NCBI RefSeq assembly: GCF_009806555.1
Contig: NZ_VUOK01000058.1
Span: 62,001-126,000, forward strand
DNA from: Methylobacterium sp. 2A
Lineage (GTDB): Bacteria; Pseudomonadota; Alphaproteobacteria; Rhizobiales; Beijerinckiaceae
DNA length: 64,000 bases
Direction: 5' to 3'
The position numbers and the translations under genes were made by a program. How positions within the stretch are numbered: the first letter of the stretch is position 1; every line of letters begins with the position of its first letter. Shown here one piece after another: positions 10,864 through 19,061 of this stretch. The notes under the pieces were generated by a model, which made no database searches, was not told where the DNA came from, and was given only the letters and a program-made list of their open reading frames with translations.

Positions 10864-11361
10864 ATGCCGGGCTGGCGCGCCGCCGCGATCCTCCTGCTGA
10901 GCCTGGGTCCGGCGCAGGCCGCGACCTACGAGGGCAGTCCTTTCTACGGCTATGCCTTCGAGCCCGGCGGCGGCTATCCCTTGAGCCTGCCGCAGACGCT
11001 GCGGGCGACGATCGCGGTGCCGGTGTCGCGGATGGCGACGAAGCCCGCCGACACCCTGGCGGAACTCTACCCGGCGCTCGCCGCCTGCTGGCAGGTGCCG
11101 GCGGGCCTTGGACGGCCGAGCGCGGGCTCGGACGACATCGAGATCACCCTGCGGCTGTCGCTGCGCCGGGACGGCAGCCTGATCGGCCCGCCGCGCGTCA
11201 CCTACGCGGCGGGGGTCGCGGGATCGCAGCGGGCGACCCTCGTGCGTGGCACGCTCGATGCGGTGTCGCGCTGCACCCCGGCTCACATCACGGCGGGCCT
11301 GGGCAGGGCCATTGCGGGCCGCCCGGTGGCGCTGCGCTTCGTCTACCGCCCGCCGGCCTGA
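10864..11361 (+). CDS. Secreted TolA/TonB C-terminal-like protein
   Basis: This is a 165-residue protein with a short signal peptide (MPGWRAAAILLLSLGPAQA). After residue 70 the pattern CWQVPAG...EITLRLSLRRDGSLIGPPRVTY...RGTLDAVSRCTP resembles the TolA/TonB C-terminal fold (first Cys-Trp, beta strands, second Cys). The long periplasm-spanning stalk and the anchor are absent, so it is a small periplasmic version. It sits between two cyclophilin genes and seven bases after the first. The assignment is by pattern only and its function is unknown. Confidence 0.65.
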   Translation: MPGWRAAAILLLSLGPAQAATYEGSPFYGYAFEPGGGYPLSLPQTLRATIAVPVSRMATKPADTLAELYPALAACWQVPAGLGRPSAGSDDIEITLRLSLRRDGSLIGPPRVTYAAGVAGSQRATLVRGTLDAVSRCTPAHITAGLGRAIAGRPVALRFVYRPPA

Positions 11362-11438
11362 AAATCGGTACTCCCCTTTGGGCGCTGGCCGGATCCGGCG
11401 CGCGCTCGTACAAGTCCCTCAACCGAAAGGATGAAGAC

Positions 11439-11897
11439 ATGGCCGACAACGAAACCATCGTGCTTGAGACCACCAAGGGCCGCGTCGTGATCGCGCTGCG
11501 CCCCGACCTCGCCCCGGGCCACGTCGAGCGCATCAAGACGCTGGCGTCGCAGGGCTTCTACGACGGCGTGCCGTTCCACCGGGTGATCGACGGGTTCATG
11601 GCCCAGACGGGCGACCCGACCGGCACAGGCTCGGGCGGCTCCGACCTGCCGGACCTGAAGGCCGAGTTCAACGCCGAGCCGCATGTGCGCGGCACCTGCT
11701 CGATGGCGCGGACGAACTTCCCGCACTCGGCGAACTCGCAGTTCTTCATCTGCTTCGACGATGCCCGCTTCCTCGACAAGCAATACACGGTGTGGGGCAA
11801 GGTCGTGGAAGGCATGGACGTGGTCGACACGATCAACAAGGGCGAGCCGCCGCGCTCCCCGGACAAGATCGTGAAGGCGAGCGTCGCGGCGGCCTGA
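11439..11897 (+). CDS. Cytosolic cyclophilin-type peptidyl-prolyl isomerase
   Basis: This 152-residue cyclophilin has no signal peptide and is therefore a cytosolic foldase. Its motifs FHRVIDGFMAQTGDPTGTGSGG and SANSQFFICFDDARFLDKQYT match those of the periplasmic copy at 10308, and the pair looks like an ancient duplication. It begins MADNETIVLETTKGRVVIAL after a good AAAGGATGAAG ribosome binding site. A terminator-like hairpin follows at 11912. Confidence 0.93.
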   Translation: MADNETIVLETTKGRVVIALRPDLAPGHVERIKTLASQGFYDGVPFHRVIDGFMAQTGDPTGTGSGGSDLPDLKAEFNAEPHVRGTCSMARTNFPHSANSQFFICFDDARFLDKQYTVWGKVVEGMDVVDTINKGEPPRSPDKIVKASVAAA

Positions 11898-11911
11898 GGC
11901 TCACCTGATCT

Positions 11912-11942
11912 CCGGGCCACCCGCAGCCTGCGGGCGGCCCGG
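11912..11942. terminator. Bidirectional terminator hairpin
   Basis: CCGGGCC-A-CCCGC, loop AGCCT, then GCGGG-C-GGCCCGG forms a 12-bp stem with one internal mismatch. It lies between the convergent cyclophilin and mobA genes and could end transcription from both sides. Confidence 0.5.
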
Positions 11943-11982
11943 CACCGCCAGGATCAGGGCGTGGATCGGATCCGGATCGGAC

Positions 11983-12621
11983 TCACGCGCCCGCGGATCG
12001 CCCAGCGCCCCGACCGGCGTCCGATCTCAGCACTGCGATTTCCGCCACCGCCAGATCCTCCGGCGTGTTGACGTTGAGGAACGGGTCTACCGGCTCTGCC
12101 GGCCAGGACGCCGTCGCGGTCCCGTGGCACGCGATGAAGGCGCCGACGCGCCTTTCGCCCCGCTGCAAATAATCCCGCAGATCTTCGCGCAGAACCGTCG
12201 GCCAGAGGGCGATCGTGTAGTGCTGTCGCGCGCCGGAAGCCGCGAGCGCGATGCCGGTCTCCGAGCCAACTGCGTGCAGGCGCGCCACCAGATCCTCCGG
12301 CAGGAACGGCGCGTCGCCCGACACGCTGACCATCCGCGCGAGGCCCTGCGCCGCGGCATAATCCAGCCCGGCGAGGATCCCGGCAAGCGGGCCCGGCTGA
12401 TCCGGCAGCGAATCCGGCAGGATCGGCCCGGGAAAACCAGAAAACCGCGCCGGATCGCCGTTGGCACTCAGCGCCAGCCCGGCCCCGCATTGCGGCCCGA
12501 GCCGTTCGACCACCCGCTCCAGCAGCGTCCGCCCGCCGAGCCGCAGCAGCGGCTTGTCGCCCCCGCCCATCCGCCGCGCCTGCCCGCCGGCCAGGATCAG
12601 GCCCAGGACCGGCGGCGCCAT
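11983..12621 (-). CDS. mobA: Molybdenum cofactor guanylyltransferase
   Basis: This 212-residue enzyme attaches GMP from GTP to molybdopterin, giving the bis-MGD cofactor of DMSO-reductase-family enzymes. The nucleotide motif ILAGGQARRMGGGDKPLLRL is at residues 9-28; DYAAAQGLARMVSVSGDAPFLP carries the metal-binding Asp; and DPFLNVNTPEDL is the C-terminal signature. It lies four bases downstream of the Mrp/ApbC gene and is surely co-transcribed with it. Confidence 0.93.
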   Translation of the reverse strand: MAPPVLGLILAGGQARRMGGGDKPLLRLGGRTLLERVVERLGPQCGAGLALSANGDPARFSGFPGPILPDSLPDQPGPLAGILAGLDYAAAQGLARMVSVSGDAPFLPEDLVARLHAVGSETGIALAASGARQHYTIALWPTVLREDLRDYLQRGERRVGAFIACHGTATASWPAEPVDPFLNVNTPEDLAVAEIAVLRSDAGRGAGRSAGA

Positions 12622-12625
12622 GGTC

Positions 12626-13774
12626 TCACTCGATGACGATCTTCGGCGCCGTCCGCCCGGCCGGCGCGCCGGACAGGTTCGCCCAGAGCTGGGCGGCGAT
12701 GTCGCGGTAGACCTTGGCGTGCGGCCCCTCCGGATCCGTCGCCACCACGGGCTGGCCGTTATCCGAGGTCTCGCGGATCGTCATGTTCAACGGCACCTCG
12801 CCGAGGAACGGCACGCCGAGGCGCTGCGCCTCGATCCGCGCGCCGCCATGCCCGAAGATGTGCGAGGCATGGCCGCAATTCGGGCAGACGAAGGTCGCCA
12901 TGTTCTCGATCACGCCGAGGATCGGCACCGCGACCTTCTTGAACATGGTCACGCCGCGCCGCGCGTCGATCAGCGCGAGGTCCTGGGGCGTCGAAACGAT
13001 CACGGCGCCCGAGAGCGGCGTCGCCTGCGCCATGGTGAGCTGCGCGTCGCCGGTGCCCGGCGGCATGTCGACCAGGAGCACGTCGAGTTCGCCCCAGAGC
13101 ACGTCGCGCAGCATCTGGGTGATGGCCGACTGCACCATCGGACCGCGCCAGATCATCGCCGTCTCGGGCTCGATCAGGAAGCCGATCGACATAACCTTGA
13201 GCCCGTAGCCGACCATCGGCTCCATGGCCTTGTTGTCGACGACGGTCGGCTTGCCCGAGAGGCCGAACAGTTTCGGCACCGACGGGCCATAGATGTCGGC
13301 GTCGAGGAGGCCGACCTTCAGCCCCTGCGCCTGGAGCGCCAAAGCGAGGTTGCAGGCGGTGGTGGACTTGCCGACGCCGCCCTTGCCGGAGGCGACCGCC
13401 ACGATGTGGCGCACGCCCGCGATCTGCGGGCCCTGGTTCGGCGGCGCGCCGGGCCGGGGCGGAGCGACCGGCGGCGGGCTCACGGGGCGCGGGGCGGCGC
13501 TGCTCTGGGCCGGATGGCTCTGGGTCCGCTCGGAGGTGAGGCTCGCGAACACGCCCGAGACGCCCGGCATCTGGAGGACACGGCCCTCGGCCTGCCGCCG
13601 CACCGGCTCGAACCGCTCGGCCTCGCTGGGATCGACCAGGATCGAGAACATCACCCGGTTGTTCGGATCGACCACGACCTGGGACAGCCGTCCCGAGCCG
13701 GGCAGGGTGGTGCCGGCGGCATCGACCGTGATGCCGGCGAGCGCCTTCAGCACGTCGTCGCGGGTGATCGCCAA
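12626..13774 (-). CDS. mrp: Mrp/ApbC iron-sulfur cluster carrier ATPase
   Basis: This 382-residue P-loop ATPase binds and delivers Fe-S clusters to apoproteins in the cytosol. An N-terminal DUF59/MIP18-like domain (residues 1-90) is followed by a Pro-rich linker (about 95-125) and the deviant Walker A ASGKGGVGKSTTACNLA. DVLLVDMPPGTGDAQLT is the Walker B region and FVCPNCGHASHIF carries the CxxC pair that ligates the shared cluster. It heads a two-gene operon with mobA. Confidence 0.93.
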   Translation of the reverse strand: MAITRDDVLKALAGITVDAAGTTLPGSGRLSQVVVDPNNRVMFSILVDPSEAERFEPVRRQAEGRVLQMPGVSGVFASLTSERTQSHPAQSSAAPRPVSPPPVAPPRPGAPPNQGPQIAGVRHIVAVASGKGGVGKSTTACNLALALQAQGLKVGLLDADIYGPSVPKLFGLSGKPTVVDNKAMEPMVGYGLKVMSIGFLIEPETAMIWRGPMVQSAITQMLRDVLWGELDVLLVDMPPGTGDAQLTMAQATPLSGAVIVSTPQDLALIDARRGVTMFKKVAVPILGVIENMATFVCPNCGHASHIFGHGGARIEAQRLGVPFLGEVPLNMTIRETSDNGQPVVATDPEGPHAKVYRDIAAQLWANLSGAPAGRTAPKIVIE

Positions 13775-13941
13775 AATCGTTCTCCAGCGGGCAAGCGGGT
13801 ATGCCAGTGCATGTAACCAAGCCTGCCCAGAACACCAGACCCGAACCGCGATTCACATCGGAGGCGGTTGGGAAACGACGCGACAGCCGCTGGAAATGGC
13901 CGGCACATGGCCGTACATTCGGCTGCACGACTGGAGCGGCA

Positions 13942-14259
13942 ATGGCAAACGCGGAACGATCGGATGGCGGGCGGACGCCTAGACGCCGCAGCGAACGGCT
14001 TGAGACCCGCATCACGGCCGAACAGAAGGCGCTGATCACGCGCGCCGCCGCGCTCGAAGGGCGCAGCCTCACCGATTTTGTCCTGACCAGCGTCCAGGAT
14101 GCCGCCAAGCGCACGATCGCCGAGCACACGATGATCGAGCTGGGTGCGCGGGATTCTCGTGCCTTCGTAGAAGCCTTGCTCCAGCCCCGCGAACCGAGCC
14201 AGCCCATGCGGGAGCGGGTCGCCGCTTTCAAGACGCGGATGGGCGACAGCGGGCCGTGA
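13942..14259 (+). CDS. DUF1778 / TacA-like antitoxin
   Basis: This 105-residue ribbon-helix-helix antitoxin has the DUF1778 signature RLETRITAEQKALITRAAALEGRSLTDFVLTS near residues 18-50, with a C-terminal toxin-binding tail. The ATG at 13942 (MANAERSDGG) was chosen over longer frames because upstream codons look non-coding. Its stop overlaps the start of the acetyltransferase gene by four bases (GTGA), a layout typical of translationally coupled antitoxin-toxin operons. It probably autorepresses its own promoter. Confidence 0.88.
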   Translation: MANAERSDGGRTPRRRSERLETRITAEQKALITRAAALEGRSLTDFVLTSVQDAAKRTIAEHTMIELGARDSRAFVEALLQPREPSQPMRERVAAFKTRMGDSGP

Positions 14260-14780
14260 GCGGCACGGCGAAGCCGGTCATCACCGCCCTTGACCCGGCG
14301 CAGCACGACCGATCCTGCTTCACCTGCGGCGTCGAGGCGCTGGACCGCTACCTCCGTGTGCAGGCCGGACAGGACGCCCGGCGCCGTGTGGCGGCACCCT
14401 ACGTTTTGTTGGAGCCACCGTCGCCTGCAGCGATCGGCTTCTACACGCTCTCGAACACCGCAATACAGGCGGCCGATCTGCCGGCAGCCCTCGTCAGGAA
14501 ACTGCCGCGTTATCCTGTGCTGCCCGCGACGCTGCTCGGCCGGTTGGCGGTCGATAAAGGGCGGCGCGGCGAGGGTTTCGGTACACTGCTCCTCCTCGAC
14601 GCGCTGCGGCGCTGCCTGAGAAGTGAGACGGCCTCTCTGGCGGTGATCGTCGATGCGAAGGACGCCGCCGCGGCCCAGTTCTACGAGCGGCACGAGTTCC
14701 TGCGCTTGCCCGATCTGCCGAACCGGCTCTTCAAGCCGATGGCTGAGATCGAGGCGCTGTTCGCACGGACAGGCTCTTAG
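14256..14780 (+). CDS. GNAT acetyltransferase toxin (TacT-like)
   Basis: This 174-residue GNAT-family protein is of the TacT/AtaT type, which acetylates the amino group of aminoacyl-tRNA and blocks translation. The family pattern is visible: an early FTCGVEALDRYLRVQAGQDARRR, then IGFYTLSNTAI, the acetyl-CoA loop RLAVDKGRRGEGFGTLLL and the late catalytic-Tyr segment AAAQFYERHEFLRLP. It starts with GTG overlapping the antitoxin stop, so translation is coupled. No truncation is seen and all motifs are present, so the module looks functional. Confidence 0.88.
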   Translation: MSGTAKPVITALDPAQHDRSCFTCGVEALDRYLRVQAGQDARRRVAAPYVLLEPPSPAAIGFYTLSNTAIQAADLPAALVRKLPRYPVLPATLLGRLAVDKGRRGEGFGTLLLLDALRRCLRSETASLAVIVDAKDAAAAQFYERHEFLRLPDLPNRLFKPMAEIEALFARTGS

Positions 14781-14814
14781 CGGACCGAGCGCTACTGCGG
14801 CGGCGGCTTCGCGA

Positions 14815-15084
14815 TCAGATTGCCTTCCTCCATCGGGCCGCGCACCACGGTGCCGTCGCCGCGCCGGTCCATGCCTGGCGGCCGCGCCGGCAGCCCGGCG
14901 GGCCGCGCAGCCGCTTAACGCGCTCGATATGGATGCTGTCGGCGCGCCGATCGGAAAAGTCGTGGCCGCCGATGCGCACGCCCGGACCGAACCGCACCTC
15001 GGCGCCCGCTGGCGAACCCGAGAGGGCGAGCGCGCCGAGCGCCGAGAGCACGGCGGCCCGCCATCGCCCCGAGACGTGCGTCAT
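14815..15084 (-). CDS. Small secreted protein, 3' end possibly frameshifted
   Basis: This 89-residue frame begins MTHVSGRWRAAVLSALGALALSGSPAGAE, a good signal peptide, followed by VRFGPGVRIGGHDFSDRR, a pattern I associate with small exported proteins of Methylobacterium. After about residue 60 the composition becomes poor (RQAWTGAATAPW). Another frame from about 14875 to a stop at about 14794 reads MDRRGDGTVVRGPMEEGNLI and has much better third-position GC. I suspect a frameshift near 14875-14885. The start at 15084 was preferred over 15120. Confidence 0.45.
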   Translation of the reverse strand: MTHVSGRWRAAVLSALGALALSGSPAGAEVRFGPGVRIGGHDFSDRRADSIHIERVKRLRGPPGCRRGRQAWTGAATAPWCAARWRKAI

Positions 15085-15227
15085 CCGAACCTCCGTCTCC
15101 GCACACGCAAGCTGAACCAACGGGAGATTGATCCGTTGTCGGGGCAGCCTTCAGGCGGGGACCCCTCCGGAGCGCCTTCGCGCCCCCGGGACTCACCGCC
15201 CGGACCGACGATCAGGAGACCAAGTTC

Positions 15228-15731
15228 ATGCATCAGGGCAACCACCGCGACCACGCGGGCGCGAAGAAGCTGTTCGAGCTCATCAAGGACGTGAAGATCG
15301 CCATGATGACCACCGTCGATTCCGACGGCACGCTCAACAGCCGCCCGATGTGGAACAACGACGCCGACGAGAACGGCGACCTGTGGTTCTTCACCAAGCT
15401 GCACTCGCCCAAGACGGCCGAGATCAGCAAGGACAATCAGGTGAACCTCGCCTATTCCGACCCATCGAGCCAGAACTACGTCTCGGTGGCCGGCAAGGCC
15501 GAGATCGTCCGCGACCAGGCGAAGATCAATGAGAAGTGGAATGAGAGCCTGAAGGCCTGGTTCCCGAACGGCAAGGACGATCCCGAGGTCGCTCTGATCC
15601 GGGTCCATCCGGAGAAGGGCGAGTACTGGGACAGCCCGAACAGCACGATGCTGCACCTCTACGGCTACGTGAAGGCCTCGCTGACCGGCGAGAGCCCGAA
15701 GACCGAGACCAAGAAGGTCGATCTGGCCTGA
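15228..15731 (+). CDS. General stress protein 26-like flavin-binding split-barrel protein
   Basis: This 167-residue protein belongs to the pyridoxamine-phosphate-oxidase-like split barrel (general stress protein 26) family. Characteristic segments are IAMMTTVDSDGTLNSRPMW (first strand pair), GDLWFFTKLHSPKTAEI and VNLAYSDPSSQNYVSVAG, then DPEVALIRVHPEKGEYWDSPN. Members bind FMN or F420-type flavins; the reaction of this subgroup is not settled. CAGGAG lies upstream of the ATG. It stands alone. Confidence 0.85.
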   Translation: MHQGNHRDHAGAKKLFELIKDVKIAMMTTVDSDGTLNSRPMWNNDADENGDLWFFTKLHSPKTAEISKDNQVNLAYSDPSSQNYVSVAGKAEIVRDQAKINEKWNESLKAWFPNGKDDPEVALIRVHPEKGEYWDSPNSTMLHLYGYVKASLTGESPKTETKKVDLA

Positions 15732-15852
15732 ACGTCGCTCACGCGACGCACAGGTTCGCGGGCGGTCATCGGACGGTGGCCGCCCGTCTTCTTGACGGAT
15801 CCGGGCCCGGCATGCGCTCTGCGGCGGCAAGACGCGGCAGAGTCCTCAAAAT

Positions 15853-17145
15853 ATGCTCGATCTGGCTAAGCGGGTCTACGATCACAGCTTCCGCATCGAT
15901 CCGATCGTGCGGTCGCTGCTCGACACGGATTTCTACAAGCTGCTGATGGCGCAATCGATCCTGCGCCGGCACCCGGACATCCGCGCGACCTTCGGCATCA
16001 CCAACCGGACGCAGAGGATCCGCATCGCCGACGAGGTCGATGCCGGGCTCCTGCGCGAGCAGCTCGACCACGCCCGGACGCTGCGCCTCAGCAAGGGCGA
16101 GGTGACGTGGCTGCGCGGCAACGTCTTCCGCGGGCAGGGGCGGATCCTCGGGCCGGAATTCGTGAGCTGGTTCGAGAATTTCCAGCTCCCGGAATACGAG
16201 CTCGCCGTCCATGACGGCCAGTACGAATTGACCTTCCACGGCCCCTGGGTCGAGACCACGATGTGGGAGGTCCCGGCTCTCGCCATCCTCAACGAGTTGC
16301 GGGCGCGGGCCGTGCTGCGGGGCATGGGCAAGCTCGAGCTTCAGGTGCTCTATGCCCGGGCCATGACCCGGGTCTGGGAGAAGATCCAGCGGCTGCAGAA
16401 GCTGCCGGACCTGTCGGTGGCGGATTTCGGCACCCGGCGCCGCCACGGCTTCCTCTGGCAGGATTGGTGCGTGCAGGCGATGGCGGAGGGCCTGGACGGC
16501 GCCTTCCTCGGCACCTCGAACTGCCTGATCGCCGCCCGGCAGGAGGTCGAGCCGGTGGGCACCAACGCCCACGAATTGCCGATGGTCTACGCGGCTCTGG
16601 CCGAGGACGATGCGGCGCTCGCCGCCGCACCCTACCGGGTGCTCGCCGACTGGCAGGAGGATTACGGCGGCAACCTGCTGGTGGCCCTGCCCGACGCCTA
16701 CGGCACCACGGGCTTCCTGGCCAAGGCCCCCGACTGGGTCAGCGATTGGACGGGGATCCGCATCGATTCCAAGGACCCGATCGAGGGCGGCGAGGAGGCG
16801 ATCCGGTTCTGGCAGGAGCGCGGGCGCGATCCGCGCGAGAAACTCGCGATCTTCTCCGACGGGCTCGACATCGACGCGATCGAGCGCATCCATGCCCGGT
16901 TCCACGGCCGGATGCGCATCGGCTACGGCTGGGGCACGCTGCTCACCAACGATTTCCGCGGGCTCCTGCCGGACGGCAAGCTCGATCCGGTCTCCATCGT
17001 CTGCAAGGTCACGGAGGCCAACGGCCGGCCGACCGTGAAGCTCTCCGACAACCCCACCAAGGCTCAAGGGCCGGCCGAGGAGATCGCCCGCTACCGCCGG
17101 GTGTTCGCCGTGGGCGAGCAGGAGGCGCTGCCGGTGGTTGTTTGA
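15853..17145 (+). CDS. pncB: Nicotinate phosphoribosyltransferase
   Basis: This 430-residue enzyme converts nicotinate and PRPP to nicotinate mononucleotide in NAD salvage. Family marks are DTDFYKLLMAQSILRRHPD near the N-terminus, FGTRRRHGFLWQDW, and the catalytic region GTSNCLIAARQEVEPVGTNAHELPM, where the conserved His is phosphorylated by ATP. SDGLDIDAIERI and GWGTLLTNDF complete the PRPP-site region. Full length; single gene. Confidence 0.95.
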   Translation: MLDLAKRVYDHSFRIDPIVRSLLDTDFYKLLMAQSILRRHPDIRATFGITNRTQRIRIADEVDAGLLREQLDHARTLRLSKGEVTWLRGNVFRGQGRILGPEFVSWFENFQLPEYELAVHDGQYELTFHGPWVETTMWEVPALAILNELRARAVLRGMGKLELQVLYARAMTRVWEKIQRLQKLPDLSVADFGTRRRHGFLWQDWCVQAMAEGLDGAFLGTSNCLIAARQEVEPVGTNAHELPMVYAALAEDDAALAAAPYRVLADWQEDYGGNLLVALPDAYGTTGFLAKAPDWVSDWTGIRIDSKDPIEGGEEAIRFWQERGRDPREKLAIFSDGLDIDAIERIHARFHGRMRIGYGWGTLLTNDFRGLLPDGKLDPVSIVCKVTEANGRPTVKLSDNPTKAQGPAEEIARYRRVFAVGEQEALPVVV

Positions 17146-17262
17146 ACCCCGGTGTCAGACCCGCGCTGGTGAAATACGCGGGCTGACGGCGGGCGCTCGA
17201 ATTCATTATCATGTCGACCAAGCGGAGCCGCCACGGGCGGTCCTGCGCGGGAGAACGCCCAG

Positions 17263-18714
17263 ATGATGAATCGCCGCTCGCTGATCGGGGCCGCCGGCCT
17301 CGCCCTGACGACGCCCGCCCTGCAGTCCGGCCAGGCCGCCGAAGCAGCAAAACCCGCCGCCAAGGCACCTCCGCCGCCGGTCACGAAGATCCTGGCGCAG
17401 TGGATCCTCAGCTCGTCCTACGACACCCTGCCGGAGGCGGTCCGCCGCGAGGGCGTGCGCAGCTTCCTCAACTGGGTCGGCGTGGCGATCGGCGGGTCGC
17501 ACCACGAGACCGTGGACGTGGCGGCCTCGGCGCTGCAGCCGTTCTCCGGGCCGCCCCAGGCCGGTTTGTTCGGCCGGACCGAGCGGTTCGACATCATGAA
17601 CGCCGCCTTCCTCAGCGGCGTGTCGAGCCACATCTTCGACTTCGACGACACCCACCTGAAGACGATCATCCATCCGGCCGGGCCGGTCGCCTCGGCGATC
17701 CTGGCCTATGCCGAGATGAAGCCGGTCTCCGGCAAGGACTTCCTCGGCGCCCTGGTGGTCGGCATCGAGACCGAGTGCCGGATCGGCAATGCGGTCTACC
17801 CGAACCACTACGATGCCGGCTGGCACATCACCGGCACCTGCGGGCCGTTCGGTGCGGCCGCCGCCGCCGGCAAGCTGATGGGGCTCACCGAGCAGCAGAT
17901 GGTCTACGCGCTGGGGCTTGCCGCCTCGCAGCCGGTGGGCCTGCGGGAATCGTTCGGCTCGATGAACAAGAGCTTCAACCCGGGCCGGGCGGCGGCGAAC
18001 GGCCTGTTCGCGGCGATCCTGGCCGCGAAGGGCTTCACCTCGTCGGACGGGATGATCGAGGCGAAGCGCGGCTGGGCCAACACGATCTCCACCAAGCAGG
18101 ACTGGTCGCAGATCACCGACGGGCTCGGCAGCCGCTACGAATCGCAGCTCAACACCTACAAGCCCTTCGCCTGCGGCATCGTCATGCACCCGACGATCGA
18201 CGCCGCGATCCAGATCCGCGACGACGATCACGTCAGGCCGGAGGACATCAGCCGCGTTGATCTCAAGGTCCATCCGCTGGTGCTGGAACTGACCGGCAAG
18301 ACTGCGCCGAAGACCGGGCTGGAGGGCAAGTTCAGCATCTACCACGCCGCCGCGGTGGCCTTCGTCGAGGGGGCGGGCGGCGAGAAGCAGTTCAGCGACC
18401 GGGCGGTGAACGATCCACGCGTGGTGGCGCTGCGCCGGAAGGTGATGCCGGTAATCACCCCGGGCATCGACCCCGCGCAGGTCGACATGACCGTGACGCT
18501 GAACGACGGGCGGACGTTCCACCGCCACATCGAGCACGCCATCGGCAGCGTCGAGAAGCCGATGTCGGATGCCCGACTGGAGGCCAAGTTCGCGGACCTC
18601 GCGGCGGGCGTGCTGCCGGACGCGCAGGCCAAGCGGGTGATGCAGCTGTGCTGGTCGCTGCCGGAGCTGACGGATGCGGGCGATGTGATGCGGGCCGGCG
18701 TGCAGGGGGCGTGA
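17263..18714 (+). CDS. MmgE/PrpD family protein with export signal
   Basis: This 483-residue protein is of the MmgE/PrpD fold, whose best known member is 2-methylcitrate dehydratase. Family segments include SHIFDFDDTHLKTIIHPAG (conserved acidic/His region), GWHITGTCGPFGAAAAAGKL and YKPFACGIVMHPTIDAAI. The N-terminus, MMNRRSLIGAAGLALTTPAL, is a twin-arginine-like signal, which is unusual because PrpD enzymes are cytosolic. No prp genes adjoin it. Substrate unknown. The two in-frame ATGs at 17263 and 17266 are equivalent. Confidence 0.85.
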   Translation: MMNRRSLIGAAGLALTTPALQSGQAAEAAKPAAKAPPPPVTKILAQWILSSSYDTLPEAVRREGVRSFLNWVGVAIGGSHHETVDVAASALQPFSGPPQAGLFGRTERFDIMNAAFLSGVSSHIFDFDDTHLKTIIHPAGPVASAILAYAEMKPVSGKDFLGALVVGIETECRIGNAVYPNHYDAGWHITGTCGPFGAAAAAGKLMGLTEQQMVYALGLAASQPVGLRESFGSMNKSFNPGRAAANGLFAAILAAKGFTSSDGMIEAKRGWANTISTKQDWSQITDGLGSRYESQLNTYKPFACGIVMHPTIDAAIQIRDDDHVRPEDISRVDLKVHPLVLELTGKTAPKTGLEGKFSIYHAAAVAFVEGAGGEKQFSDRAVNDPRVVALRRKVMPVITPGIDPAQVDMTVTLNDGRTFHRHIEHAIGSVEKPMSDARLEAKFADLAAGVLPDAQAKRVMQLCWSLPELTDAGDVMRAGVQGA

Positions 18715-18758
18715 GGCCGGCCGTCGACGACCTGCCGTCACGGCGGCAGGATCTCGCA

Positions 18759-19061
18759 ATGGCCGACCTGCCCATGAAAGACATGCGCGCGATCAGTCTC
18801 GATGCTGCTCGAAGTATTGCCGGCTTTCAGGCCGGCGATGCTGAAGTCGCCATCGGCCTCGATTCGTCCGACGAGCCCGCCTACTACATCACGCTGCAAC
18901 TCGAGCCGGGCCAGCCGGCTATTCTGACTCCGACAGATAAGATTCGGATCAGTCTGAAGATCCGGGATGCCCTGATCGAAGCCGGAGACGAGCGCTATCC
19001 GTTCGTCCGTTTCCTGTCGCGCGACGACTGGGACGCCCGCACCCGTGCTCGATCCCCATGA
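18759..19061 (+). CDS. Hypothetical protein, partner of HEPN gene
   Basis: This 100-residue protein of unknown family begins MADLPMKDMRAISLDAARS. It has an alternating beta-like middle (AYYITLQLEPGQPAILTPTD) and a charged C-terminus, with no signal or membrane helix. Its last 17 bases overlap the GTG start of the HEPN gene at 19045, so the two are translationally linked. That layout resembles an antitoxin or cognate partner upstream of a HEPN ribonuclease. This reading frame is intact although the HEPN frame is broken. Confidence 0.65.
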   Translation: MADLPMKDMRAISLDAARSIAGFQAGDAEVAIGLDSSDEPAYYITLQLEPGQPAILTPTDKIRISLKIRDALIEAGDERYPFVRFLSRDDWDARTRARSP

